Assembly (NCBI GenBank): GCA_012840625.1
Contig: DUSB01000011.1
Coordinates: forward strand, 1-12,179
DNA length: 12,179 bases
Source: Syntrophomonadaceae bacterium
GTDB taxonomy: Bacteria > Bacillota > Syntrophomonadia > Syntrophomonadales > Syntrophomonadaceae
Direction: 5' to 3'
In this document: piece by piece, positions 1 through 7,215 of the stretch
Layout: every line of letters begins with the position of its first letter
Numbering within the stretch: the stretch's first letter is position 1
The notes under the pieces: generated by a model
What the model saw: only the letters and a program-made list of their open reading frames with translations
Databases searched by the model: none
What the model was told of the DNA's origin: nothing
Made by a program: the position numbers and the translations under genes

Positions 1-130
1 TGATATAGGTACCGTGCTGGTAGGTAAAGATGCTGTAGATTGCGGACTCATTGATGCCACGGGAGGAATTAAGGATGCTGTCTATAAATTAAAAGAAATG
101 CAAACGATAAATAAGGAGATTTTGCAATGA
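1..130 (+). CDS. tepA: ClpP-like translocation-enhancing protease TepA, C-terminal end (partial)
   Basis: Only the last 42 codons are present; the gene enters from the left edge, reading in the frame that starts at base 2 and stopping at TGA 128-130. The visible tail (GTVLVGKDAVDCGLIDATGG near its start, then KDAVYKLKEM) is the typical C-terminus of ClpP/SDH-type serine peptidases, where a fixed aspartate and the 'GLID..GG' turn follow the catalytic region. The catalytic serine and histidine lie outside the window, so activity cannot be judged. The TepA assignment rather than ordinary ClpP rests on context: in Bacillus and Clostridia tepA (ymfB) is followed by ylzJ and spoIIIE, as here. The stop codon overlaps the next start by four bases (ATGA), suggesting translational coupling. 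An SD-like GGAG at 115-118 lies inside this gene and serves the next one. Confidence 0.7.
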   Translation, partial: DIGTVLVGKDAVDCGLIDATGGIKDAVYKLKEMQTINKEILQ

Positions 131-345
131 TTTTATATATAGAAGATCCGACCCAATTATTTGCTCATGACGAGAAAGATAAAAACGTTTACCTGAGCTT
201 ACCCTCTGGTGGTGTGGTCTGTGCTGAACCTCTTTCCTCCCGGGAATACAGTATTTGCAGCGTCATCAGTACCGATCCCCGTGATTATATGCTTATTCAG
301 CCGGGTGATCGCCTTGAGGTTACACTAAAAAAGATCACTAAATAA
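127..345 (+). CDS. ylzJ: YlzJ-like small protein
   Basis: This 72-residue protein begins at ATG 127, overlapping the tepA stop by four bases, with GGAG about eight bases upstream. It starts MILYIEDPTQLF and carries a central STDPRDY stretch followed by a 'PGDRLEV' end. This is how I remember the YlzJ-like family, whose members sit between tepA and spoIIIE in spore-forming Firmicutes. No membrane segment, signal peptide or catalytic motif is visible; it looks like a small soluble beta-rich protein. The family has no established function that I know of. Coupling to tepA suggests the two are made together. A strong terminator follows 29 bases after the stop, so the tepA-ylzJ transcript probably ends here. 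Confidence in the gene is high, in the family name moderate. Confidence 0.75.
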   Translation: MILYIEDPTQLFAHDEKDKNVYLSLPSGGVVCAEPLSSREYSICSVISTDPRDYMLIQPGDRLEVTLKKITK

Positions 346-373
346 AATTCAAGGATGAATAAACCATCGCAAC

Positions 374-410
374 AAAAATAGGGCTGGAAGCAACAGCCCT
401 ATTTTTTATT
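374..410 (+). terminator. Rho-independent terminator after ylzJ
   Basis: A perfect 13-base-pair inverted repeat pairs 374-386 with 394-406 around a 7-base loop (387-393). The GC-rich core is GGGCTG/CAGCCC, flanked by an A-tract on the left and a T-tract (402-407, then ATT) on the right. The A/T symmetry means it could act in both directions, but only + strand genes are nearby. Confidence 0.9.
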
Positions 411-446
411 TTAATTAGCGAATAAACTATCAATTTATAGCTGCTG

Positions 447-455
447 TGCTATAAT
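447..455 (+). promoter_or_regulatory. Extended -10 promoter for uppP
   Basis: TGC followed directly by a perfect TATAAT (450-455) gives an extended -10 element of the vegetative sigma-A type. No good -35 hexamer lies 16-18 bases upstream, which is common when the TG extension is present. Transcription would start near 462, leaving a leader of about 25 bases that contains the ribosome binding site GGAGGT at 474-479. Confidence 0.65.
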
Positions 456-487
456 GATTAAGATTCTATTCATGGAGGTTGTAGTCA

Positions 488-1270
488 TTGACTAGTTTAC
501 AAGCTATCTTTTTAGGAATTGTTCAGGGATTAACAGAGTTTTTACCAGTCAGTAGTTCTGGTCATCTGGTTATATTTCAACATGTCTTTGGAATTGAAGA
601 AGGGCCTCTTACCTTTGATATACTTGTTCATTTAGGGACTTTGGTTGCGGTGATTATTGCTTTCTGGGATGATGTTGTGGCTATCTTGAGAAAGCCTTTT
701 TCCCGGATGACCTACCTGATTATTATTGGCTGTATTCCAGCCGCTTTAATGGGTTTTTATCTGGAACCTCTATTTACTAAAGCCTTTGAGTCGCTGCTGG
801 TGGTAGGGATAGGTTTATTAATCACTGGTTTTATTTTAAAAATATCCGATACTGTTTCCCGGCGTACTATTGTTTTTAAAGAGCTCGAGGAGACCACTAC
901 CTGGAATGCCCTGTTTATTGGTTTGCTGCAGGGGATAGCTATTATTCCAGGTATATCGCGTTCTGGATCTACTATTGCTGGAGGTCTCTTGGCCGGTCTG
1001 GATCGTGAATGGGCCGCCCGGTATTCCTTTTTACTATCTATTCCGGTCATTTTGGGAGCAGGCCTGGTACATATTAAAAGATTGGTAGAAACCGGCATAG
1101 AGAGTGCTATGATCCTTCCCTATATTATAGGTCCGATTACAGCCTGCATATTTGGTTATATTGCTATTCGGGTTGTAATGACATTGGTTAAAGATGGCAG
1201 GCTGGTCTATTTTTCATATTATTGCTGGACAGTAGGATTGTTAACCCTTGCTTATGTATTCTTTGGCTAA
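488..1270 (+). CDS. uppP: Undecaprenyl-diphosphatase UppP (BacA)
   Basis: UppP is an integral membrane enzyme that removes a phosphate from undecaprenyl diphosphate, recycling the lipid carrier used for peptidoglycan and other wall polymers; overproduction is known to give bacitracin resistance. The 260-residue protein has both family signatures: QGLTEFLPVSSSGHL at 13-27, with E17, the serine cluster and H26, and PGISRSGST at 154-162, with R158. These correspond to the conserved Glu/Ser/His and Arg of the active site. The rest is hydrophobic and fits a multi-pass membrane protein of usual size (about 260-275). The start is TTG 488, eight bases after GGAGGT; the nearby ATG at 472 is out of frame and the next in-frame Met would remove the first motif. 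It is a monocistronic unit, with terminators on both sides, lying between ylzJ and spoIIIE. Confidence 0.97.
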   Translation: MTSLQAIFLGIVQGLTEFLPVSSSGHLVIFQHVFGIEEGPLTFDILVHLGTLVAVIIAFWDDVVAILRKPFSRMTYLIIIGCIPAALMGFYLEPLFTKAFESLLVVGIGLLITGFILKISDTVSRRTIVFKELEETTTWNALFIGLLQGIAIIPGISRSGSTIAGGLLAGLDREWAARYSFLLSIPVILGAGLVHIKRLVETGIESAMILPYIIGPITACIFGYIAIRVVMTLVKDGRLVYFSYYCWTVGLLTLAYVFFG

Positions 1271-1337
1271 AAACATCTCTTTTTGTAGGGATGCAGGAAA
1301 ATCTTTACTTCAAGAGAAGTTTAATAACATACGTCAT

Positions 1338-1365
1338 AACGGGAACGTAACGCTCCCGTTTTTAT
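1338..1365 (+). terminator. Rho-independent terminator after uppP
   Basis: A 7-base-pair stem, AACGGGA (1338-1344) with TCCCGTT (1354-1360), closes a 9-base loop and runs into TTTTTATTT. It ends only about 25 bases before the spoIIIE start, so it both ends the uppP transcript and could limit read-through into spoIIIE. I found no clear sigma-A promoter between it and spoIIIE. Two smaller hairpins lie upstream in the same gap: ACTTC/GAAGT near 1307-1320 and CATCTC/GGGATG near 1275-1294. Confidence 0.7.
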
Positions 1366-1390
1366 TTGCATCATGGAAGGGTGAAGCTCC

Positions 1391-3673
1391 ATGACTGAAA
1401 AGAAAAAATCAAACCGGAAGAACAAAAAAGTGAAAAGAGCAGCAGCCAGGAGTAAAGCAAAGAAATCAAACCATAAAGATAAGAAGAAGCAGACCAGACC
1501 AGGGCTGCTGGAAGAGCTATTTTCTGTAGCTACATTTATGCTAGCGGTTTTTCTTTTTGTAAGCATAAGTCGCTTTCAGGGTTTACCTGAAGATACACAG
1601 TTTATTGGTCTTTTGGGTCAATACCTTATTATTGGCCTGCAAACAGCCTGTGGCGATGGGGCAATTTTTATTCCCTTTTTCTTCTTAGCTTGGGCCATTC
1701 ACACTGGAATAAGTAAAAAAATGTGGTCACTGCGTATGTGGGGAGTTACCCTGCTGTTGCTTACAGTGCTGACCGGGATAAGTGCTTATAATATACCGGT
1801 GGGCATGAATCCCTGGGAAGCAGGTATGCGCAGCATGGGAGGCGGATATATCGGTGGTGCCTTGGCTTATTTCCTGATCAAGTTCGTAGGCGATCTGGGC
1901 ATAATTATTATCATTGTGCTGAATATTCTTTTATCTGTTGTGCTGCTCTTTCAAAGACCAATAGCAGAAGTTTTTGCCCCCGTATGGGCGCTGATAAAAA
2001 AAGTACCGGATCAGGTTGGTACATGGATTGATTATGAAGAAGCCTCCAAGCCCCTGGCGGCAGGTATGGATCAACCAGTAAAAAAAGAGCTGAAAATAAA
2101 TCCCTCCTCGGAACAGAGTTCATCCTCTGAATTATTGACGGATAAGGTAAAGCTTATTAACCCTCTACAAGAGGCAGAGGAGAGGGAAAAAAATGCAGTT
2201 GTGAATGATACCACACCTCTGCCGATAAGCAATAAAAAATTGCAGACCGGGGACAGTAATTATAAATATCCTCCGCTGGAACTTTTAAAGGAAGTAAGCT
2301 CGGTAAGAACGGTGGATAAAAAACAAATCAAGAACAGTATAGACATTCTGGAGGATACCTTTGCCTCGTTTGGCATTGGTGTACAGGTTAATGAGGTAAG
2401 CTGCGGGCCGGCAGTTACTCGCTACGAATTAACACCGGCCCCGGGAGTTAAGGTAAGCAAAATCATAAGTTTAACGGACGATTTACAGTTAAATCTGGCT
2501 GCACCGGGTATCAGAATGGAAGCCCCTATCCCTGGTAAATCTGCCATTGGTATCGAGGTACCCAACAACAAAGTACGCTCGGTAGGACTGCGTAATTTAT
2601 TAGCCAGTGCCAATTTCAAAAATCTGAACAGTCCTCTGGCTATCGCTCTGGGAGAAGATATTGCTGGAAATTCTGTGGTGACGAATTTAAGTGAGATGCC
2701 TCATTTACTGATAGCTGGATCTACTGGATCTGGTAAAAGCGTATGTTTGAATAGCATTATTATGAGTTTGATCTTTCATGCCCATCCAGATGAATTGAAA
2801 CTGGTTTTTATCGACCCTAAAATGGTAGAATTAACAGTATACAATGGAATTCCACATTTGATGACTCCCGTGGTAACCGATCCTAAAAAAGCAGCTATTA
2901 TTCTACGCTGGATGACCAATGAGATGGAGAAAAGGTATAAAATCTTTGCCGAGAAGGGAGTTCGGGATATATACCGATATAACAAGGTTTCCAATGACCC
3001 CATGCCTTTTATTGTTATTATTATTGATGAGCTGGCGGATTTAATGATGGTATCACCAGTAGAGGTGGAGGATTCTATTTGCCGTTTGGCTCAGATGGCT
3101 CGTGCGGCAGGTATGCATTTGATTGTTGCCACCCAGCGGCCTTCAGTAGATGTTGTAACTGGAATTATTAAAGCGAACATTCCCTCACGCATTGCATTTG
3201 CGGTATCATCACAGGCAGATTCGAGAACCATTCTGGATATTGTTGGGGCGGAAAAATTATTGGGTAAAGGCGACATGCTCTTTTTCCCGGTGGGAGCCGT
3301 TAAACCATCTCGCGTTCAGGGAGCTTATGTGTCTGATGCAGAGATCGAAGCAACAGTGGAATTTTTAAAACAGGATATGCCAGATTTAAAGGAAGAGCAG
3401 GCAGAGCAGTTGAAAAAAATAGAACAAAGTATAGCCGGCCTGGAAGAGGAAGACGAATTATTCTGGGATGCAGTAAGGATTCTAGTAGAAAGTCAAAAGG
3501 CATCCATATCTTATCTGCAGCGGCGGCTACGAATTGGCTATTCCCGTGCTGCCAGACTGGTGGATGTAATGGAAGAACGCGGCATCGTATCAGAACCAGA
3601 TCATAATAAAAGACGTGAAATACTTATAACCGAAGAAGAACTGCAGCAGCTCAACATTAATAACAAATTATAA
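1391..3673 (+). CDS. spoIIIE: DNA translocase SpoIIIE/FtsK
   Basis: This is the septum-anchored, ATP-driven pump that moves double-stranded DNA through a closing septum, in Bacillus notably into the forespore. The 760-residue protein has a very basic N-terminus (Lys/Arg-rich, residues 4-34), then four or five membrane segments (about 41-60, 75-105, 114-132, 152-188), a charged low-complexity linker (about 205-290), and the motor. Walker A is GSTGSGKS at 443-450 (K449) and Walker B is IVIIIDE ending at D546-E547. The C-terminal winged-helix gamma domain, which reads orienting sequences, spans about 688-753. Length and membrane region fit SpoIIIE (about 790 residues in B. subtilis) rather than the soluble paralogue SftA. 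The start is ATG 1391 behind GGAAGGG (1375-1381). Position after tepA and ylzJ supports the spoIIIE name; if this is the only membrane FtsK it may also serve in division. Confidence 0.95.
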   Translation: MTEKKKSNRKNKKVKRAAARSKAKKSNHKDKKKQTRPGLLEELFSVATFMLAVFLFVSISRFQGLPEDTQFIGLLGQYLIIGLQTACGDGAIFIPFFFLAWAIHTGISKKMWSLRMWGVTLLLLTVLTGISAYNIPVGMNPWEAGMRSMGGGYIGGALAYFLIKFVGDLGIIIIIVLNILLSVVLLFQRPIAEVFAPVWALIKKVPDQVGTWIDYEEASKPLAAGMDQPVKKELKINPSSEQSSSSELLTDKVKLINPLQEAEEREKNAVVNDTTPLPISNKKLQTGDSNYKYPPLELLKEVSSVRTVDKKQIKNSIDILEDTFASFGIGVQVNEVSCGPAVTRYELTPAPGVKVSKIISLTDDLQLNLAAPGIRMEAPIPGKSAIGIEVPNNKVRSVGLRNLLASANFKNLNSPLAIALGEDIAGNSVVTNLSEMPHLLIAGSTGSGKSVCLNSIIMSLIFHAHPDELKLVFIDPKMVELTVYNGIPHLMTPVVTDPKKAAIILRWMTNEMEKRYKIFAEKGVRDIYRYNKVSNDPMPFIVIIIDELADLMMVSPVEVEDSICRLAQMARAAGMHLIVATQRPSVDVVTGIIKANIPSRIAFAVSSQADSRTILDIVGAEKLLGKGDMLFFPVGAVKPSRVQGAYVSDAEIEATVEFLKQDMPDLKEEQAEQLKKIEQSIAGLEEEDELFWDAVRILVESQKASISYLQRRLRIGYSRAARLVDVMEERGIVSEPDHNKRREILITEEELQQLNINNKL

Positions 3674-3906
3674 TTCTTAAGTTATCAAATAATAATTTGA
3701 GAAAAAGCCTACTTTAATATAGAAACTATGATAGCATAAAAGAAAGCATTATTTTGTCAGGTTCTTGTGTTTCCGGGACAATTAACCATCCAAAAATTGA
3801 TTTGGATGGATCATTTTGTTTAGTGGATCTAAAATAGATCCCTGGATTTGGGAGACACGTTCTCTGATTATATGCGGAACAATTATACTAAAGTAGGGGT
3901 GAAAAC
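3674..3906 (+). other. Gene-free gap between spoIIIE and rodZ with two hairpins
   Basis: No open frame with a ribosome site was found. Two inverted repeats are present. CCATCCAAA (3786-3794) pairs with TTTGGATGG (3801-3809), 9 bp with a 6-base loop, followed by a loose T-rich run; it may be a weak terminator for spoIIIE. GGATCTA (3825-3831) pairs with TAGATCC (3835-3841), 7 bp with a 3-base loop. GGATC at 3808-3812 could instead pair with GATCC at 3837-3841, so the two hairpins have a competing fold. The rodZ ribosome site AGGGGTG lies at 3895-3901. Confidence 0.5.
3754..3782 (+). promoter_or_regulatory. Possible promoter for rodZ-rimO-pgsA
   Basis: TTGTCA (3754-3759, five of six matches to the sigma-A -35) is followed after 17 bases by GACAAT (3777-3782, four of six to the -10). 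Transcription would start near 3789 and would place both hairpins of this gap near the start of the leader. This is the best candidate seen, but it is weak. Confidence 0.3.
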
Positions 3907-4677
3907 ATGGCTGGTTTTGGAGATGCCCTTAGAGAAGAAAGAGAAAAGCAGGGATTAACCCTTGAGCAAGTAGAAGAAGCAACCAAGATACGAAAAATAT
4001 ACATTAATGCTTTAGAACAAGAAGAGTTTGATATCCTTCCGCCCCGAGTTTATGCAAGTGGATTTGTAAAACGTTATGCTACCTTTCTTTCTCTAGACCC
4101 GGAACCATTTGTGGAAGAGTTCAAACGACTTGCTTATTCTGATGCAGATGAAGATAAGGAAGAAGAGGTCCTGGTCCAAAGGGAAAAAGAAGTAAGGAAT
4201 CGTATGACAGAACGATTCCCGGTGCGTAATGTTGTTATTGCGGTTTTATTTCTGGTAATAGTAATCTGGGCAGGGAACCAGCTGGTGGCGTATTTAGCGG
4301 ATCAAGGTACAGAACCAGTACCGGAGGAACCTGCCCCCATTACTCAACCTGTTGAGGAGGATAAATCACCAGTAGAGGAAGAAGAGGAAGAAGAGGAAGA
4401 AACTCCTGCCCCGGCTGAGGGCCTGGAAATGGACATCCGGACCTTACAAGATCAGGAATGCTGGCTGGAGGTTATTGTAGACGGAAAACAAGAATATTCA
4501 GGACTTATGGCCAGGGGAGAGAAAAAATCATTTAAAGCGGAAAAATCTATTTTCATTAAAGCTGGCAACGCCGGGGGCATTAATATAACCATGAATGGTA
4601 AGAAGCTTCCGCCTCTGGGCGAGGTAGGTCAGGTAGAAGAAAAAGAGTATACAGTAGAAAATATTGGTGATAATTAG
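3907..4677 (+). CDS. rodZ: RodZ-like helix-turn-helix membrane protein
   Basis: This 256-residue protein has the RodZ (YmfM) layout. Residues 1-75 form a Cro/CI-type helix-turn-helix domain (GFGDALREEREKQGLTLEQV, then the 'LPPRVYASGFVKRYA' stretch typical of this family). A charged juxtamembrane region precedes one membrane span at about 106-130, followed by an acidic Pro/Glu linker and a C-terminal beta domain (DUF4115-like, about 178-250). RodZ proteins bridge MreB filaments to the elongation machinery and help set cell shape; the HTH domain is mainly a protein-binding module, not a proven DNA reader. No mreB gene is visible here. The start is ATG 3907 after AGGGGTG, five bases apart. rimO begins 15 bases after the stop, so they are probably co-transcribed. 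The linker contains nine consecutive glutamates coded by a perfect tandem repeat. Confidence 0.88.
   Translation: MAGFGDALREEREKQGLTLEQVEEATKIRKIYINALEQEEFDILPPRVYASGFVKRYATFLSLDPEPFVEEFKRLAYSDADEDKEEEVLVQREKEVRNRMTERFPVRNVVIAVLFLVIVIWAGNQLVAYLADQGTEPVPEEPAPITQPVEEDKSPVEEEEEEEEETPAPAEGLEMDIRTLQDQECWLEVIVDGKQEYSGLMARGEKKSFKAEKSIFIKAGNAGGINITMNGKKLPPLGEVGQVEEKEYTVENIGDN
4375..4401 (+). repeat. Perfect 9-base tandem repeat (3 copies) in rodZ
   Basis: The unit GAGGAAGAA is repeated exactly three times and codes for nine glutamates (residues 157-165) in the extracytoplasmic linker of the RodZ-like protein. Gain or loss of a unit would keep the frame and change the linker by three residues. Confidence 0.95.
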
Positions 4678-4692
4678 AATGGGTGAATACAT

Positions 4693-6009
4693 TTGAATGT
4701 AGGTTTTATTAGTCTTGGTTGTGCCAAGAACCTGGTTGACACAGAAATTATGATGGCGGCGCTGAGTAAAGATCACAAAATTGTTAATCAGATAGAAAAG
4801 GCTGATATCGTCATTATCAATACCTGTGGCTTTATTGTTGAAGCCAAGGAAGAAGCCATTCATGAAATTATTACAGTGGGGAAATTAAAGGAAAAAGGGA
4901 TCTTGCGTTATCTGGTGGCAAGCGGATGTCTGGCACAACGATACGGACAAGAATTACTGGATGAGATGCCTGAACTAGACGGAGTCGTAGGCATCTCATC
5001 TTTTACTGATATTGATGCGATTATTAAGCGGATTATTGATGGGGAACGGGTGATGGCCATCACCCCTCCCTCCGAGATATTTGTCGAATGCGGTCCCCGG
5101 GTCTTGAGTACGCCACCTGGAAGCGCTTATTTAAAAATAGCGGAGGGGTGTAGAAACCGCTGTAGTTACTGTGCTATTCCTTCTATTCGCGGTCAGCTTC
5201 GTTCTCGGCCGATAGACGAATTGGTACTTGAAGCACAGGAATTGGCTCATAGAGGTGTAAAAGAATTAGTGCTCATAGCCCAGGATACTTCTGCTTATGG
5301 ACAGGATCTGGGAGATAGCAGTAATCTGCCGGCTTTGTTATCCGCTTTGAATCATCTGGACGGGATTGAGTGGATTAGGCTTATGTACCTTCATCCAGCT
5401 CAAATTACGGAAGAAATGATTGCCTGCTTTGGCAATCTTGATAAAGTTGTTCCTTATATGGACATACCGATACAGCATGCCAGTAGTTCTATACTGCAAA
5501 GAATGAATCGCAGGCATGATCAAGACTTACTTTACGAATTATTTGAAAAAATTAAAGCGCTGGTACCTGATGTGGTACTAAGGACAACCGTTATGGTCGG
5601 GTTCCCCGGGGAAACGGATAGGGACTTTGAAGAACTGTATGCGTTTATTAAAGCTGTGGAATTTGATTGGCTGGGAACTTTTATTTTTCAGGCCGAGGAG
5701 GGTACACCGGCGATGGCCATGTCTGATATGATAGCTGATGAGTTGAAGCAAAAACGCAGGGATAAAATCATGAAACTGCAGCATAAAATAACCCGGAGCA
5801 AAAACATAGCCCGGGTAGGACAACAGCAGCGAGTTTTAGTCTCTTCCCGGCTATCACAAAATCTTTACCGGGGACGAGCCTACTTTCAAGCTCCAGACGT
5901 AGACGGGATGGTTATGGTTAAGAGTGAGGGGACTCTAGTAAAAGGGGAATTTATAAATGTTATCTTTAAAGGTGTACGCCAATATGATCTGATTGGTGAA
6001 CTACTATGA
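4693..6009 (+). CDS. rimO: Ribosomal protein S12 methylthiotransferase RimO
   Basis: RimO is a radical-SAM enzyme with two iron-sulfur clusters that adds a methylthio group to the beta carbon of a conserved aspartate in ribosomal protein S12. The 438-residue protein shows all expected parts. The N-terminal MTTase domain carries the three cluster cysteines C10 (SLGCAKNLVDTE, the RimO-type signature), C45 (NTCGF) and C79. The radical-SAM motif CRNRCSYC puts its cysteines at 153, 157 and 160. A TRAM domain fills about 372-438. The SLGCAKN opening distinguishes it from MiaB, which acts on tRNA. The start is TTG 4693, preceded by a weak GGGTG at 4681-4685; a later start would lose C10. The stop overlaps the pgsA start by four bases (ATGA at 6006-6009), indicating coupling. 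No key residue is missing. Confidence 0.96.
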   Translation: MNVGFISLGCAKNLVDTEIMMAALSKDHKIVNQIEKADIVIINTCGFIVEAKEEAIHEIITVGKLKEKGILRYLVASGCLAQRYGQELLDEMPELDGVVGISSFTDIDAIIKRIIDGERVMAITPPSEIFVECGPRVLSTPPGSAYLKIAEGCRNRCSYCAIPSIRGQLRSRPIDELVLEAQELAHRGVKELVLIAQDTSAYGQDLGDSSNLPALLSALNHLDGIEWIRLMYLHPAQITEEMIACFGNLDKVVPYMDIPIQHASSSILQRMNRRHDQDLLYELFEKIKALVPDVVLRTTVMVGFPGETDRDFEELYAFIKAVEFDWLGTFIFQAEEGTPAMAMSDMIADELKQKRRDKIMKLQHKITRSKNIARVGQQQRVLVSSRLSQNLYRGRAYFQAPDVDGMVMVKSEGTLVKGEFINVIFKGVRQYDLIGELL

Positions 6010-6542
6010 ATATTCCCAATTTATTAACCCTTTCACGCATTATTCTTATTCCCATTTTTGTCTACTTCCTTTTACTGAATGTACCCTATGGAGATTATCT
6101 GGCTGGTCTGGTTTTTGCGATCGCTGCATTAACGGACAGCCTGGATGGTTATCTGGCTAGGCGATGGGAGCAGGTTACTAAATTTGGCATGGTGGTTGAT
6201 CCGCTGGCTGACAAATTGCTGGTTACAGCCGCCTTGATCAGTCTGGTAGAATTAAATCGCATTGCGGGATGGATCGCAATTATTATTATAGGGCGGGAAT
6301 TTGCCGTAACCGGTCTGCGTATTATAAAAGCGGAAGAAGGAGTGATTATTCCTGCTTCTTCGCTGGGAAAATTAAAAACTATTACTCAAATTATTGCTTT
6401 ATTGCTGGTGATTGTTCCGGGTATTTATCGCCCTTATGTTGCTGTGGATCTGGGTATGTGGTGCATGTATATTGCTGTTGTCATTACCGTTGTTTCTGGT
6501 ATTGATTATTTTTACCAATCTTATAAGACTTCACGTACATAG
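6006..6542 (+). CDS. pgsA: CDP-diacylglycerol--glycerol-3-phosphate 3-phosphatidyltransferase
   Basis: PgsA makes phosphatidylglycerol phosphate from CDP-diacylglycerol and glycerol-3-phosphate, the committed step to anionic phospholipids in the membrane. The 178-residue protein has the complete CDP-alcohol phosphotransferase motif, D-x2-D-G-x2-A-R-x8-G-x3-D-x3-D, at D44, D47, G48, A51, R52, G61, D65 and D69; the aspartates bind metal and substrate. It opens NIPNLLTLSRI, typical of PgsA, and has several membrane helices. Length is normal. The start ATG 6006 overlaps the rimO stop, so ribosomes probably pass straight from rimO to pgsA. A strong terminator begins 13 bases after the stop and closes the rodZ-rimO-pgsA unit. 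Confidence 0.96.
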   Translation: MNIPNLLTLSRIILIPIFVYFLLLNVPYGDYLAGLVFAIAALTDSLDGYLARRWEQVTKFGMVVDPLADKLLVTAALISLVELNRIAGWIAIIIIGREFAVTGLRIIKAEEGVIIPASSLGKLKTITQIIALLLVIVPGIYRPYVAVDLGMWCMYIAVVITVVSGIDYFYQSYKTSRT

Positions 6543-6552
6543 TGCTTCCCTG

Positions 6553-6583
6553 TCGCCGTCTTATTAAGGACGGCTTTTTTTTT
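6553..6583 (+). terminator. Rho-independent terminator after pgsA
   Basis: GCCGTC (6555-6560) pairs with GACGGC (6569-6574); TT/AG next to the loop adds a U-A and a G-U pair, giving an 8-bp stem with a 4-base loop. Nine consecutive T follow (6575-6583). This is the clearest terminator in the window and separates pgsA from the next unit. Confidence 0.93.
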
Positions 6584-6643
6584 GCCCATTTTTATTTTAC
6601 AGCTGACTTCCATTAATTACGCTCTAACCAGGACCAAAGTCTA

Positions 6644-6652
6644 TGTTATAAT
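6644..6652 (+). promoter_or_regulatory. Extended -10 promoter of the small-membrane-protein/short-FtsH unit
   Basis: TGT plus a perfect TATAAT (6647-6652) forms an extended -10 element. No convincing -35 is seen at the proper distance. Transcription would start near 6659, giving a very short leader that begins just before the ribosome site GAGGTGAG (6664-6671). With the terminator just upstream, this makes the downstream pair an independent unit. Confidence 0.65.
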
Positions 6653-6675
6653 AGCGGCGTATTGAGGTGAGAAAG

Positions 6676-7215
6676 ATGCAAATCAATCAAAAAAAGCTGA
6701 TAGTAGTAATATTAACGTCGATTCTGGCGCTACTGGCATTTTTCGCCGTTTACCATCTTTATGTAAGTACCAGAATCGAAGCTCCCATCAGTACAGAAAT
6801 CGAAAAAATATCCTCGGTTCAATCTGTTCAGATCCAAAATGATCAGGAACAGATTATGCTGATAGTGCATGTAGAGGAAAGTGATAACATTCAGAGATTA
6901 TACTGCCAGATAGAAGAAATTGTACAATCACACAGTAAAAAACCATATCAGATCAAGATTGTGGATCATAGAGATCAAGCTTTGCAAGAGGTTTATGATG
7001 AACTTCAGTTACCTATTTATGAAGCTGTGGCCAAGTATGACTATGATTTGCTAAATAAAAAAATTCAGCAGCGCTGCGCATCAAGCGGTATTGATGCCAG
7101 GGTTTTTGTAGATCATGAGCATTTATTTATTCAAATGACCCAAGGCGATGCTTTTCTAGCTGAAGTTATAAATCTTCAATTGGACGAACCGACACAGCAG
7201 GGGGAGACAAAATGA
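6676..7215 (+). CDS. Unrecognised single-pass membrane protein paired with a short FtsH
   Basis: I do not recognise this 179-residue protein. It has a short basic N-terminus (QINQKK), one hydrophobic segment at about 8-29, and a roughly 150-residue polar domain after it. By the positive-inside rule the N-terminus should be cytoplasmic and the domain outside; the segment could also act as an uncleaved signal anchor, and no lipobox cysteine is seen. The domain is predicted by eye to mix strands (around IMLIVHVEE and QIKIVDHRD) and helices (around ALQEVYDELQLPIYEAV); two cysteines occur, with no catalytic motif. I chose ATG 6676 because GAGGTGAG (6664-6671) sits four bases before it; an in-frame GTG at 6667 lies inside that site. 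The stop overlaps the next start by four bases (ATGA), so the protein is probably made with the FtsH-type protease and may work with it. Confidence 0.85.
   Translation: MQINQKKLIVVILTSILALLAFFAVYHLYVSTRIEAPISTEIEKISSVQSVQIQNDQEQIMLIVHVEESDNIQRLYCQIEEIVQSHSKKPYQIKIVDHRDQALQEVYDELQLPIYEAVAKYDYDLLNKKIQQRCASSGIDARVFVDHEHLFIQMTQGDAFLAEVINLQLDEPTQQGETK

Noticed and set aside
3884..3889. TATACT as a -10 promoter for rodZ
   Set aside because: Transcription would start near 3896, inside the ribosome site AGGGGTG, leaving no usable leader, and there is no -35.
6667..6669. GTG as the start of the unknown membrane protein gene
   Set aside because: It is part of the ribosome site GAGGTGAG (6664-6671); ATG 6676 is properly spaced after it.
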